NCBI RefSeq assembly: GCF_014192095.1
Contig: NZ_JACHXN010000002.1
Location: 310,001-374,000, forward strand
Origin: Phyllobacterium trifolii
GTDB taxonomy: Bacteria; Pseudomonadota; Alphaproteobacteria; Rhizobiales; Rhizobiaceae
DNA: 64,000 nt
Direction of reading: 5' to 3'
The translations under genes and the position numbers were made by a program. The notes under the pieces were generated by a model, which saw nothing but the letters and a program-made list of their open reading frames with translations, did not search any database and was not told the origin of the DNA. Numbering within the stretch: the stretch's first letter is position 1; each line of letters starts with the position of its first letter. Shown here one piece after another: positions 28,019 through 35,357 of the stretch.

Positions 28019-28891
28019 CTACCTCTCCAGGTTCTTGCCGATGAGGCGAATGAGGAAGAAAGCGACGATGTTGGCGAGGATCACCGCGACAATACCGCCG
28101 GCCGAAGCGCCACCGACGTCGAACTGCAGGAGCGCCTGCGCATAAATCAGATAGGTGATGTTCGTCGTCTGAAGTCCCGGACCGCCATTGGTCGTCACCA
28201 GAATTTCGGCGAAGACGCTGAGCAAGAAGATGGTCTGGATGAGGATAACCACGGTGATGGCACGCGACATGTGCGGCAAGACCAGGTAGAAAAACCGGGA
28301 GAGCGCCCCGGCACCATCCATTTCCGCCGCCTCTATCTGTTCGCCGTCAAGCGATTGCAAAGCGGTCAGCAGGATCAGCGTGGCGAAAGGCAACCATTGC
28401 CAGGCGACGATGAGAATGATCGAAAACAGCGGGAGCTGGGCGAACCAGTCGATGGGCTGGAACCCGAAGGAGCGTGCGATCCACGCGAAGAGGCCGTTTA
28501 CGGGATGCATCAGCATATTCTTCCACACCAGCGCCGAAACAGTCGGCATGACGAAGAACGGCGCGATGACCAGAAGCCTGACGATGCCCTGACCCCAGAA
28601 TGGCTGGTCAAGTACCAACGCCAGCAGGACGCCGCCAATGACTGTTATCAGCAGGGTGCCGCCGACCAGCATGAGCGTGTTGCCGAGCGCGGTGAAAAAT
28701 GCCGGGTCAGTGAGAAAGTACTGATAATTGAGAAAGCCAATAAATTCCTCGGTTCCAGGCATCAAAAGATTGTAGCGCAGGAACGAAAAATACAGCGTCA
28801 TGACAAGCGGCACGATCATCCACAAAAACAGAAGGATGACGGCGGGCGACATCATGAGACGGGCGGTTGCACGTGTCTGAAGCGTAGCCAT
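28019..28891 (-). CDS. smoF: Polyol ABC transporter permease
   Basis: This 290-aa MalF-type permease has six hydrophobic segments and an EAA loop (EAAEMDGAGALSRFFYLVLP). It pairs with SmoG. A hairpin separates it from smoE. Confidence 0.94.
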   Translation of the reverse strand: MATLQTRATARLMMSPAVILLFLWMIVPLVMTLYFSFLRYNLLMPGTEEFIGFLNYQYFLTDPAFFTALGNTLMLVGGTLLITVIGGVLLALVLDQPFWGQGIVRLLVIAPFFVMPTVSALVWKNMLMHPVNGLFAWIARSFGFQPIDWFAQLPLFSIILIVAWQWLPFATLILLTALQSLDGEQIEAAEMDGAGALSRFFYLVLPHMSRAITVVILIQTIFLLSVFAEILVTTNGGPGLQTTNITYLIYAQALLQFDVGGASAGGIVAVILANIVAFFLIRLIGKNLER

Positions 28892-28952
28892 GGTCAGGGT
28901 TCCAATACAGCAATCATCAAAAAGCGAGAATGCAGAAGGAGGCCCGGGCGGA

Positions 28953-28972
28953 TCCTGACATTCGCGTCAGGA
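28953..28972 (-). promoter_or_regulatory. Intercistronic hairpin between smoE and smoF
   Basis: TCCTGAC and GTCAGGA form a 7-bp stem with a six-base loop, 25 bases after the smoE stop and without a T-tract. It probably stabilises the smoE mRNA end. Confidence 0.55.
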
Positions 28973-28997
28973 AACCGTCCGGATGCCTGAGAGGAGT

Positions 28998-30308
28998 CTA
29001 CTTGATGTAGCCGCCCTTGGTCATCTCGCGAGTCGTGAGCGCTTGCGCACTCTGCAAAGCCTGATCAACCTTCATCGAACCGGCAAGCGCCGCCGAAAAC
29101 TGCTGCCCCACGGCTGTGCCGATACCCTGGAACTCGGGAATGGCGACAAACTGGCCACCGGTATAAGGCACCGGCTTGACGGTCGGCTTGGTGGTATTGG
29201 CCGCATTCATCGCGTCGAGCGTAATCTTGGCGAAGGGAGCTGCCTTCTCGTATTCAGGATTGGCATAAAGCGACTTGCGTGTGCCAGGAGGAACGTTGGC
29301 CCAGCCTTCCTTGCTTGCGACAAGCTCCGTATAGGCCTTGTCGGTCGCCCAGGAGACGAACTTCTGCGCAGCTTCCGCCTTCTTCGTGCCTGCAGGAATA
29401 CCGAGGTTCCAGGCCCATAACCAGTTGCCATGGTTTTCGAAGCCGCCCGTCGGGAACAGCGCATAGCCCACCTTGTCGGCAACCTTGGAGTCCTTCGGGT
29501 TGGTCACGAAGGACGCAGCCACCGTCGCATCGATCCAGATGCCGCATTTGCCGGTCTGGAACAGCGCGAGATTTTCATTGAAGCCATTGGACGAAGCTCC
29601 GGGAGGGCCGGCTTCCTTCATCAGGTCGACGTAGAAGGTCAGCGCCTTCTTCCATTCAGGCTGGTCGAACTGCGGCTGCCACTTTTCATCAAACCAGCGC
29701 CCGCCAAACGAATTCGACATCGCGGTCAGGAGCGCCATGTTCTCGCCCCAGCCAGCCTTGCCGCGCAGGCAGATGCCATAGGTCTCGGTCGACTTGTCGG
29801 TCATCTTCTTCGCCGCGTCGGCGATCTCGTCCCAGGTCGGCTTTTCCGAAATCTTGACACCGGCCTTTTCGGCCAGGTCCGTGCGGTACATGACCATTGC
29901 GCTTTCGCCGTAGAATGGCGAGGCGTAGAGCTTGCCGTCAACAGAGACGGCAGCGTCAATAGCCGGCAAAAGGTCGGCCTTGTCATAGTCGGCGCCAAGG
30001 CCGTCGAGCGGCAGGAGCCAGCCCTGCTTGGCCCAGATCGGCACTTCATAGGTGCCGATGGTCATGACGTCGTACTGGCCACCCTTGGTGGCAATGTCGG
30101 TGGTGACGCGCTGACGCAACACGTTTTCTTCGAGCGTCACCCACTCAAGCTGGATGTCCGGATTTTTCTTGGTGAAATCTTCAGTCAATTTCTGCATGCG
30201 GACCATGTCGCCATTGTTGACCGTGGCGATGGTCAGTGTTTCCGCATGCGCAAAACTCGACATGGCGAGTACCGACGCCGCGCCGAGCAGAAGCGTTCTT
30301 GATAACAT
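28998..30308 (-). CDS. smoE: Polyol ABC transporter substrate-binding protein
   Basis: This 436-aa family 1 extracellular solute-binding protein has a Sec signal, MLSRTLLLGAASVLAMSSFAHA, with cleavage likely after AHA. The mature part starts ETLTIATVNNGDMVRMQKL, like SmoE/MtlE binding proteins for sorbitol and mannitol. It acts in the periplasm. The ATG at 30308 has gggaggaatga before it; the frame extends 23 codons upstream without a signal. The upstream region holds AGCAATTGCT (30331-30340), a small palindrome that may be a regulator site. Confidence 0.93.
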   Translation of the reverse strand: MLSRTLLLGAASVLAMSSFAHAETLTIATVNNGDMVRMQKLTEDFTKKNPDIQLEWVTLEENVLRQRVTTDIATKGGQYDVMTIGTYEVPIWAKQGWLLPLDGLGADYDKADLLPAIDAAVSVDGKLYASPFYGESAMVMYRTDLAEKAGVKISEKPTWDEIADAAKKMTDKSTETYGICLRGKAGWGENMALLTAMSNSFGGRWFDEKWQPQFDQPEWKKALTFYVDLMKEAGPPGASSNGFNENLALFQTGKCGIWIDATVAASFVTNPKDSKVADKVGYALFPTGGFENHGNWLWAWNLGIPAGTKKAEAAQKFVSWATDKAYTELVASKEGWANVPPGTRKSLYANPEYEKAAPFAKITLDAMNAANTTKPTVKPVPYTGGQFVAIPEFQGIGTAVGQQFSAALAGSMKVDQALQSAQALTTREMTKGGYIK

Positions 30309-30419
30309 TTCATTCCTCCCGAATGTTATGAGCAATTGCTTGTGGTATGGGCAAATACTCACATAATGGCAAAACAAGTCAAGGGCAATTCGTCGTTGCG
30401 CTGCAGCAAATGAAAAAAG

Positions 30420-31373
30420 TCAGCTGGCGAGCAAGGCTTCCGCCGTCGCTTCGTCGGTGATCAAGCCATTGATAAGGCTGCCTTTCAGCGCCGCCTCGAT
30501 GCCTGGCAGCTTTTTCGGCCCCTTGGCAATGGCGATGACCATGGCAGTGTCGCGCGACGGAATATGCGCACTGGCGACGCGATCATTGGTCAGGCCCTTG
30601 ATCGGCACACCGTTGCGGTCGAAGGCGCGCCCGACGATTTCGCAGACCGCGCCGGCCTGCCTGAGCGCCAGAAGTTCCTGGCGCGAGATGAAGCCATCGA
30701 TGAAGAGCGGCGCATCGTCCTCGAGGTCGCCGATGCCGACAAAGGCGACAGTCGCCTGCGCCGACAATTCCAGCACCGGGCGGATCATCGCCTGGCTGTG
30801 CAGGAGCTCGCGCTCCTCCGGCGAAGAGGCGATGACAGGCAGCGGCATCGGGAAGGAGCGCGCCTTGATCTTGTCGGCAATGTTGAAAATAACGTTGTAG
30901 AAAGCCGCCGAACCATCCGGGGCGATATTGCCGGTCAGCGACACCACTTTGTGCTGCGGACATTCGATCGGCGACAGCAGCTCGATCGCCGCCTTCAGCG
31001 TGCGGCCCGTGCCGATGCCGAGAACGATCGGCGTTTCCGACTTCAGCCAGCGCGTCATCTCGGCCGCCGCCGCATCGGCAACGCCGAGGGTCGTCGAGGT
31101 CGAGCCCGGATCGGTCGGCACCACTTCCGCCATCTTCAGGCCGAAGCGCTGCTTCAGTTGCTCGGCGAGATCGAGGCAACGGGCAATCGGGTGGTCGAGC
31201 CGGACCTTGACCAGCCCTTCCGACACGGCGAGCGATACCATGCGCTGCGCCGACTGGCGCGAAATGCCGAGCTTGGCGGCAATCTCATCCTGCGTGTTGC
31301 CGGCAACATAATAGAGCCAGCCAGCGCGCGCCGCATCGTCCAATCTCGTTGTGGTCAGGTCGGGCTTACTCAC
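30420..31373 (-). CDS. smoC: SorC/DeoR-type sugar-binding transcriptional regulator
   Basis: This 317-aa protein has an N-terminal helix-turn-helix (TQDEIAAKLGISRQSAQRMV, about 27-46) and a C-terminal SorC sugar-phosphate-binding domain with VLGIGTGRTLKAAIE and the phosphate loop near VSLTGNIAPDG. It should control the polyol operon directly downstream. The start is GTG at 31373, overlapping the previous gene's stop (GTGA). The symbol follows the rhizobial smo operon and is inferred from position. Confidence 0.87.
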   Translation of the reverse strand: MSKPDLTTTRLDDAARAGWLYYVAGNTQDEIAAKLGISRQSAQRMVSLAVSEGLVKVRLDHPIARCLDLAEQLKQRFGLKMAEVVPTDPGSTSTTLGVADAAAAEMTRWLKSETPIVLGIGTGRTLKAAIELLSPIECPQHKVVSLTGNIAPDGSAAFYNVIFNIADKIKARSFPMPLPVIASSPEERELLHSQAMIRPVLELSAQATVAFVGIGDLEDDAPLFIDGFISRQELLALRQAGAVCEIVGRAFDRNGVPIKGLTNDRVASAHIPSRDTAMVIAIAKGPKKLPGIEAALKGSLINGLITDEATAEALLAS

Positions 31374-31822
31374 TTATTTGCCCCGTCTGGTGAAGCTGGG
31401 ATTCCCGCCATGCGTGGTTCGACAGGCTCACCATGAGGGACCTTGGAGGGCTCCACTTTGTCGATGGCAGGCTCCTGCTCCCTCGTTCCTGAGCTCCCCT
31501 CCTCCCTCATCCTGAGCTTGTCGAAGGACGCACCTTTAGCCTTATGCCCGTCAGAGTGGCCGAGATCGCGTTCGGGCCAGACGATATCGCGCACCTTCTG
31601 CTTCAAGACCTTCGCCTCGGGAAAGCCGCCATCGCGTTTGCGCTCCCAGATGAGATCGCCGTTCACATGGATCTCGAAGATGCCGCCGGTGCCGGGAATG
31701 AGCGCCACCTCGCCAAGATCGGCGCCGAAGGTGGACAGCAGTTCCTGCCCCATCCAGGCGGCGCGCAGCATCCAGCTGCATTGGGTGCAATAGGTGATGG
31801 TGATGCGCGGTTTTGTTGTCAT
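31370..31822 (-). CDS. Rdx/SelW-family thioredoxin-like protein with repeat-encoded tail
   Basis: The first 95 residues form the SelT/SelW/SelH (Rdx) fold: TYCTQCSWMLRAAWMGQEL carries the redox CxxC (C12, C15), followed by VALIPGTGGIFEIHVNGDLIW. The family usually ends near residue 95-100. Here residues about 97-139 are encoded by two units of the palindromic repeat family (GASFDKLRMREE and VPHGEPVEPR are typical repeat translations). A role in redox handling of selenium or sulfur compounds is known only loosely. It overlaps the regulator gene by four bases, so the repeats are translated inside an operon. Confidence 0.8.
   Translation of the reverse strand: MTTKPRITITYCTQCSWMLRAAWMGQELLSTFGADLGEVALIPGTGGIFEIHVNGDLIWERKRDGGFPEAKVLKQKVRDIVWPERDLGHSDGHKAKGASFDKLRMREEGSSGTREQEPAIDKVEPSKVPHGEPVEPRMAGIPASPDGANK
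31411..31532. repeat. Paired palindromic repeat (GTGCGTGGTTCGAC family), copy 2, inside a coding region
   Basis: The left arm tgcgtggttcgacaggctca (31411-31430, continuing to 31440) and the right arm ccctcatcctgagcttgtcg (within 31501-31532) are inverted units. Both lie in the 3' part of the Rdx/SelW gene. Confidence 0.8.
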
Positions 31823-32629
31823 GTTCTGTCTATTATCATTTCCTCATCGGTATGTAAGCTGCTTCGTAGAGGCCAGGTTTTCCCCTTGCCACGCCCTCAT
31901 CCTGAGTCTGGCCATTGCTTGCATGCTGGGAAGACGGGCGGTCGTCGAAGCGCGTCTTTGTAGATAAGGTGTGCGATCCGAAGACCGCCCGCTGACGTTG
32001 TCTCCCTGCCGGCCAGCTTCTGCTTGTTCCGCGGGGCGAGTGGATGAACGCCTGGAGTCCGGGCCCATCGTCGCCGTCGGTGCAGTGTCCGCACGATTGG
32101 CGTTGGCGTCAACAATGGAGGCAATATCTGCCTAAAATGCGCAGATTGACCCCCGAAGACGAACAGGTCGGCCAGCGCTTGGGTCCGTTGCCCGCCCGCT
32201 GATACGCCGTCCTTCCCCACTTTCGAACGGCTCCGGAAGCAGCTCCCCATGGAAAGGACGGGAATAGGATAACTCAGGTTTTGGAGGCGTGGATAAATGG
32301 CCAGGATTGTTTTTGTCCGAGGCTGCTGATTGTCTTGATGGCAATGCTGCTGTGCGTGGTTCGACAAGCTCACCATGAGGGAAGTGGGTTGATTGCAGGG
32401 AGCCAGGAAAAGCAAAGCTGATGCCTGTCGCGACGCCTCCGCTTATCGTGCAGCCCACCCATCTCCCTCATGGTGAGCTTGTCGAACCACGCACAGCAGC
32501 GATGCCATCCGGCAAATCAACGCACCCAAAAAATCCCCCACTTCCTGACATCCTCCTGACAGTAGGTTGTCAGTAGCCCTGCGTTATATCTATCCACGAA
32601 ACGGGATGAAATAACGGGAGGACGGTATC
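31823..32629. other. 807-base region without a supported gene, repeat-bearing
   Basis: Open frames exist on both strands (for example 31897-32415 on the minus strand), but they lack a start signal, are rich in Arg/Pro/Ser and run through a palindromic repeat. A GC-rich block at about 31880-32330 looks like a dispersed sequence rather than a gene; I cannot name it. The last 130 bases before 32630 act as promoter for the next gene. Confidence 0.5.
32351..32493. repeat. Paired palindromic repeat (GTGCGTGGTTCGAC family), copy 3
   Basis: The left arm gtgcgtggttcgacaagctc (from 32352) and its inverted partner (32456-32493) enclose about 65 bases. Confidence 0.88.
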
Positions 32630-33106
32630 ATGGACGGAGCGATCGACACCCTTGGCAGCGCGGCGGATTTTGATTTTTTCATCGGCGACTGGAACATCCG
32701 CAATCTGCGCCTGAAGGAACGTTTTGCCGGCTCCGACGACTGGGAGATCTTCCCCGCCACGTCGAGCGTGCGCAAGATTCTCGAAGGCACGGGGAATTTC
32801 GAAGAGATGCACATGCCCTCGCAGGGCTTCACCGGGATGACGCTGCGCCTGTTCAACCCGCGCGACGGCTCATGGTCGCTGCATTGGGCCGACAGCCGCT
32901 CGAATGTGCTGTTTCCGCCGGTGATCGGCCATTTCGACAATGGCAAGGGCGTTTTCTACGGCGAAGATATGGATGATGGCGTGCCGGTGCGCGTACGCTT
33001 CCTGTGGACCCCCTCGCCCGAAGCACCGCTCTGGGCGCAGGCGTTTTCGAAGGATGGCGGCGAAACCTGGGAAACCAACTGGGTGATGGAGTTTACGAGG
33101 GCGTAG
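32630..33106 (+). CDS. DUF1579-like hypothetical protein
   Basis: This 158-aa protein begins MDGAIDTLGSAADFDFFIGDWNI and has the pattern FFxGxW followed by beta-rich repeats (SLHWADSRSN, VRVRFLWTPS, WETNWVMEFTRA). This resembles small beta-barrel proteins of the DUF1579/lipocalin-like type. The function is unknown. A cgggagga stretch precedes the ATG by good spacing. It stands alone between two repeat pairs. Confidence 0.72.
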   Translation: MDGAIDTLGSAADFDFFIGDWNIRNLRLKERFAGSDDWEIFPATSSVRKILEGTGNFEEMHMPSQGFTGMTLRLFNPRDGSWSLHWADSRSNVLFPPVIGHFDNGKGVFYGEDMDDGVPVRVRFLWTPSPEAPLWAQAFSKDGGETWETNWVMEFTRA

Positions 33107-33147
33107 CTTGCAGGAGATGCAGTGGACAATCACATTGCAGTGGCGCT

Positions 33148-33273
33148 ATGCGTGGTTCGACAGGCTCACCATGAGGGAAGTGGGTGGGCTGCATCGATAG
33201 TCACCAGCGTTGCAGAACCTCACTCCCTGCAATCAACCCACTTCCCTCATGGTGAGCTTGTCGAACCACGCAA
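33148..33273. repeat. Paired palindromic repeat (GTGCGTGGTTCGAC family), copy 4
   Basis: The left arm (33148-33187) and inverted right arm (33235-33273) sit between the DUF1579-like and DUF1127 genes, which are convergent. They may act as a bidirectional terminator. Confidence 0.88.
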
Positions 33274-33276
33274 AAA

Positions 33277-33441
33277 TCAGCGGCGCGACATCTCGCGCGC
33301 AATGCGGGCGAAATCCGCCTGCTTGATGCCGATATCCGCACGATCCCGCGCGCTCATGCCCTGCAGCATGGCAAGCGCCTCGCGATAGGCACTGTCATTT
33401 TGGCGGTGGCTGCGCGTGGCGAAATCAATCAGAAAGCTCAT
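33277..33441 (-). CDS. DUF1127 small protein (YjiS-like)
   Basis: This 54-aa protein reads MSFLIDFATRSHRQNDSAYR and continues with EALAMLQGMSARDRADIGI. This is the DUF1127 pattern (RxxxxL..MsdrdLaDIGI..). Such small arginine-rich proteins bind RNA and affect phosphate and sRNA turnover in Agrobacterium and Rhodobacter. The stop lies four bases from the repeat arm. It is just upstream of the reverse transcriptase island. Confidence 0.8.
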   Translation of the reverse strand: MSFLIDFATRSHRQNDSAYREALAMLQGMSARDRADIGIKQADFARIAREMSRR

Positions 33442-33465
33442 GGCCTGTTTCCTGGTGGGTCTGGT

Positions 33466-34110
33466 TCAACTGACACAGGATAGGCGCAGGTGCAGATATT
33501 GTGCAGTGCAATATACGCATGGGAGGTATGTTGGGAGAGAATCGAAACTATACGTCATACAAATTGTTGCTCCCCCCAGTTTCGGAAACCAAGGAGTAAT
33601 ATTGCGGATTTTCGAAATCGTCCAAACCATACTGTTTGTACTTTTTCCTAGAAGCACGCCAAGCCAACACGAAGCTCGGTAGTCCGAGTTCAACTCAAGT
33701 TTGGATGGCCCATCGTACCATTGCCCGCTTAAAAGCGATTGGAAATTGGGTACTTCTTTGACTACTGGTTTCCCTTTCATAGCGAAAACGAGCCTGTAAC
33801 GCTCTTTGAGCGCGCGCTTTACTACACTGACCAGCCAACCATCCAGTTCAGCAAACTGATCGACGGACGAGATCAGCGGGCAGAAAGCAATAAAGCCGCG
33901 AAATTTCCCAAGTCTCTGGTTTCGATCAAGAAAGCTTCTTATTTCATGCTCTCGCAATCCGCCATAAATAAACTTTCTAATCTCGTTGACGCAGGTAACC
34001 AAATCCCAATCAAAATGCGAGCCAACGACTCTACTTTTGTCAAATTTCTTCAGGCTTTTGAGGCTATACAGAAGGTGAATATAGATTATTCGGCTTAACC
34101 TCCGCTTTGT
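33466..34110 (-). CDS. C-terminal domain of reverse transcriptase in the -1 frame (possible frameshift product)
   Basis: The frame is open from the A7 run at 34110-34116 to a stop at 33466, giving 214 codons, and has no good start of its own. Read through a -1 shift it continues the RT smoothly: ...SSRGIKK then TKRRLSRIIYIHLLYSLKS. A helix-rich region follows (VTCVNEIRKFIYGGLREHEI, LDGWLVSVVKRALKERYRLV), which looks like the thumb and C-terminal part of retron/UG-like RTs. The final 15-20 residues run into ordinary chromosomal DNA near 33490, so the true end may be altered. It is AT-rich, unlike its neighbours. Confidence 0.65.
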   Translation of the reverse strand, partial: TKRRLSRIIYIHLLYSLKSLKKFDKSRVVGSHFDWDLVTCVNEIRKFIYGGLREHEIRSFLDRNQRLGKFRGFIAFCPLISSVDQFAELDGWLVSVVKRALKERYRLVFAMKGKPVVKEVPNFQSLLSGQWYDGPSKLELNSDYRASCWLGVLLGKSTNSMVWTISKIRNITPWFPKLGGATICMTYSFDSLPTYLPCVYCTAQYLHLRLSCVS

Positions 34111-35147
34111 TTTTTTATTCCGCGACTCGAAAGTTGAATTTCGTCCTTCGAAAACTTATGTCCGATATAGTCAAATTCTTCGATAACATCCACTTGATCT
34201 CCATCACCGTTATTAACGTAAAAACTGCGCATCTCAGACTTAACGTCTGTGGCAAGGATTGATATCCCGGGTGACTTCTGGTGATTTATTGAAATACCAG
34301 AGTACTCACAGTGGTCGTCGAATGCTGAGAGGATCTGAAGAGCGTCGTTGTGATTGTTCGTCACGGCGACGATATCATCCGCAAACCGAACGAACTGTCC
34401 ATTTGTCGATTCAAGTCGGCGGTCAAGCTGGTGTCCCGCCAGATTCGCAAGAAAAAGAGATAAAGACGAACCCTGCGGTACGCCCACTCTTCTAATTTCG
34501 GCAGGACCGTGACCATAGTTCTTCGAGTCGAATATTTTGTGCTTAAGGAAAGACCTCATCAAATACAGTTCCGTATTTGACAAATTAAACCCGGTTATCT
34601 CGAAGAGATGCTCCAAATATTTGTGGTCTATACTATCAAAGTATTTGGCAAAATCGAATTGTATAACATATTTCTTCCCGCCGTCTAAGAATGACCTCAA
34701 TTGAATAACGGCATCAAAAAGACCCCTATCTTTCATGTACGCGTAACTGAATGGAGAGAAAAGATTTCTGTTTTTATCTCTCAACCTTCGATAGAACAGA
34801 TTAGATATTGCTGAATCGGGAATGGAAAATACCATAATTTCTCGAAATCCGCCGGTGTCCTTGGCAATTCTATAGCGGATTGCGGGTTGAGGTTCGAATT
34901 CGCGGCTGCGTATCTTTAGCCAAATAACTTTGGCCAAAAACTTCGAATGCGTAATGCAGTATCGAGGGTTGAAATGGGGCGCCACCCCCCAGATGCTCGG
35001 CTCCCGATAGTCAGACACCAGAGGTGTCGAGCCCGTTCTTAATTTGTGCTTTCGCTGGTATTTCCTGTTCGCAAATCTTTGCTTTTCTTCTTTCCGAAGT
35101 ATCTTGCGAGCTTGAAATTCAATCGCCTTGCGAATCACATCTTCCAT
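34095..35147 (-). CDS. Reverse transcriptase (RVT_1; defence-RT-like, unclassified)
   Basis: This 350-aa reading frame has all RT core motifs: QFDFAKYFDSID (motif A, about 163-174), GVPQGSSLSLFLANLAG (motif B, 222-238), FADD (motif C, 255-258), HQKSPGIS (motif D Lys 291) and EFDYIGHKF (motif E, about 324-332). Finger-domain residues FREIMVFSIPDSAISNLFY precede them. There is no maturase, endonuclease or intron domain V, so a group II intron is unlikely. The VPQG/FADD pattern and single-gene layout resemble UG/DRT-type antiphage RTs or retrons. The ATG at 35147 is preceded by AAGGG in a small hairpin. The stop comes four codons after an A7 run; a -1 shift there gives a 560-aa protein. Confidence 0.85.
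   Translation of the reverse strand: MEDVIRKAIEFQARKILRKEEKQRFANRKYQRKHKLRTGSTPLVSDYREPSIWGVAPHFNPRYCITHSKFLAKVIWLKIRSREFEPQPAIRYRIAKDTGGFREIMVFSIPDSAISNLFYRRLRDKNRNLFSPFSYAYMKDRGLFDAVIQLRSFLDGGKKYVIQFDFAKYFDSIDHKYLEHLFEITGFNLSNTELYLMRSFLKHKIFDSKNYGHGPAEIRRVGVPQGSSLSLFLANLAGHQLDRRLESTNGQFVRFADDIVAVTNNHNDALQILSAFDDHCEYSGISINHQKSPGISILATDVKSEMRSFYVNNGDGDQVDVIEEFDYIGHKFSKDEIQLSSRGIKKQSGG
34110..34116 (-). other. Slippery heptamer A AAA AAA at the RT frame junction
   Basis: On the minus strand the RT codons read ATA AAA AAA CAA, giving the heptamer A-AAA-AAA in the correct phase for -1 ribosomal slippage (or for RNA polymerase slippage). After a -1 shift the next codons are ACA AAG CGG AGG TTA, entering the long downstream frame. 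The zero-frame stop TAA is four codons later. Confidence 0.7.
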
Positions 35148-35162
35148 TAAGAACCCTTTCGG

Positions 35163-35263
35163 GTTGAGCCACGCCAAGTCAGGGTCTCCTTAAAGGAGAC
35201 GGCGTTTGCGAAGGGCGACGTCACTTGCGATGACACCTGCATAGGGAGTTTTCGTGGCTCAAC
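35163..35263 (-). ncRNA. Structured leader / candidate ncRNA upstream of the reverse transcriptase
   Basis: GTTGAGCCACG (minus-strand 5' side, 35263-35253) pairs perfectly with CGTGGCTCAAC (35173-35163), an 11-bp closing stem around 79 bases. Inside are a hairpin GTCTCC-TTTAA-GGAGAC (35184-35200), which is extended by ACGCC/GGCGT, and a smaller hairpin GTCA...TGAC. Directly after, AACCC-GAAA-GGGTT (35152-35165) is a GNRA-loop hairpin that holds the RT ribosome binding site and shares three bases with the closing stem, so the two folds compete. Retrons and several DRT systems have such an RNA next to the RT. Whether it is a template RNA or a regulatory leader is unknown. Confidence 0.62.
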
Positions 35264-35303
35264 TAGCACAACACGTGCATTGAACTACCTTCTATTGTTT
35301 TGC

Positions 35304-35332
35304 TCTAAAGAGAAAGGCTTTTTCTACTTCAA
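35304..35332 (-). promoter_or_regulatory. Predicted promoter of the RT island
   Basis: On the minus strand, TTGAAG (35332-35327) and TTTAGA (35309-35304) are spaced by 17 bases. Transcription would begin near 35297, about 35 bases before the structured RNA. Confidence 0.45.
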
Positions 35333-35357
35333 TCTAAATATCTTCTTAAACTTACGA

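Noticed and set aside
31897-32415. Minus-strand frame of 172 codons in the repeat-rich region
   Set aside because: It runs through a palindromic repeat arm, has no ribosome binding site and an Arg/Pro/Ser-biased composition without domain motifs.
33739-34098. Plus-strand frame of 119 codons opposite the RT C-terminal region
   Set aside because: No start signal. The minus-strand frame continues the RT sequence pattern much better.
34095-35263. Group II intron or diversity-generating retroelement
   Set aside because: No maturase/endonuclease domain, no domain V-like hairpin next to the gene, and no template/variable repeat pair was seen. The RT motifs lack the DGR-type SQ pattern.
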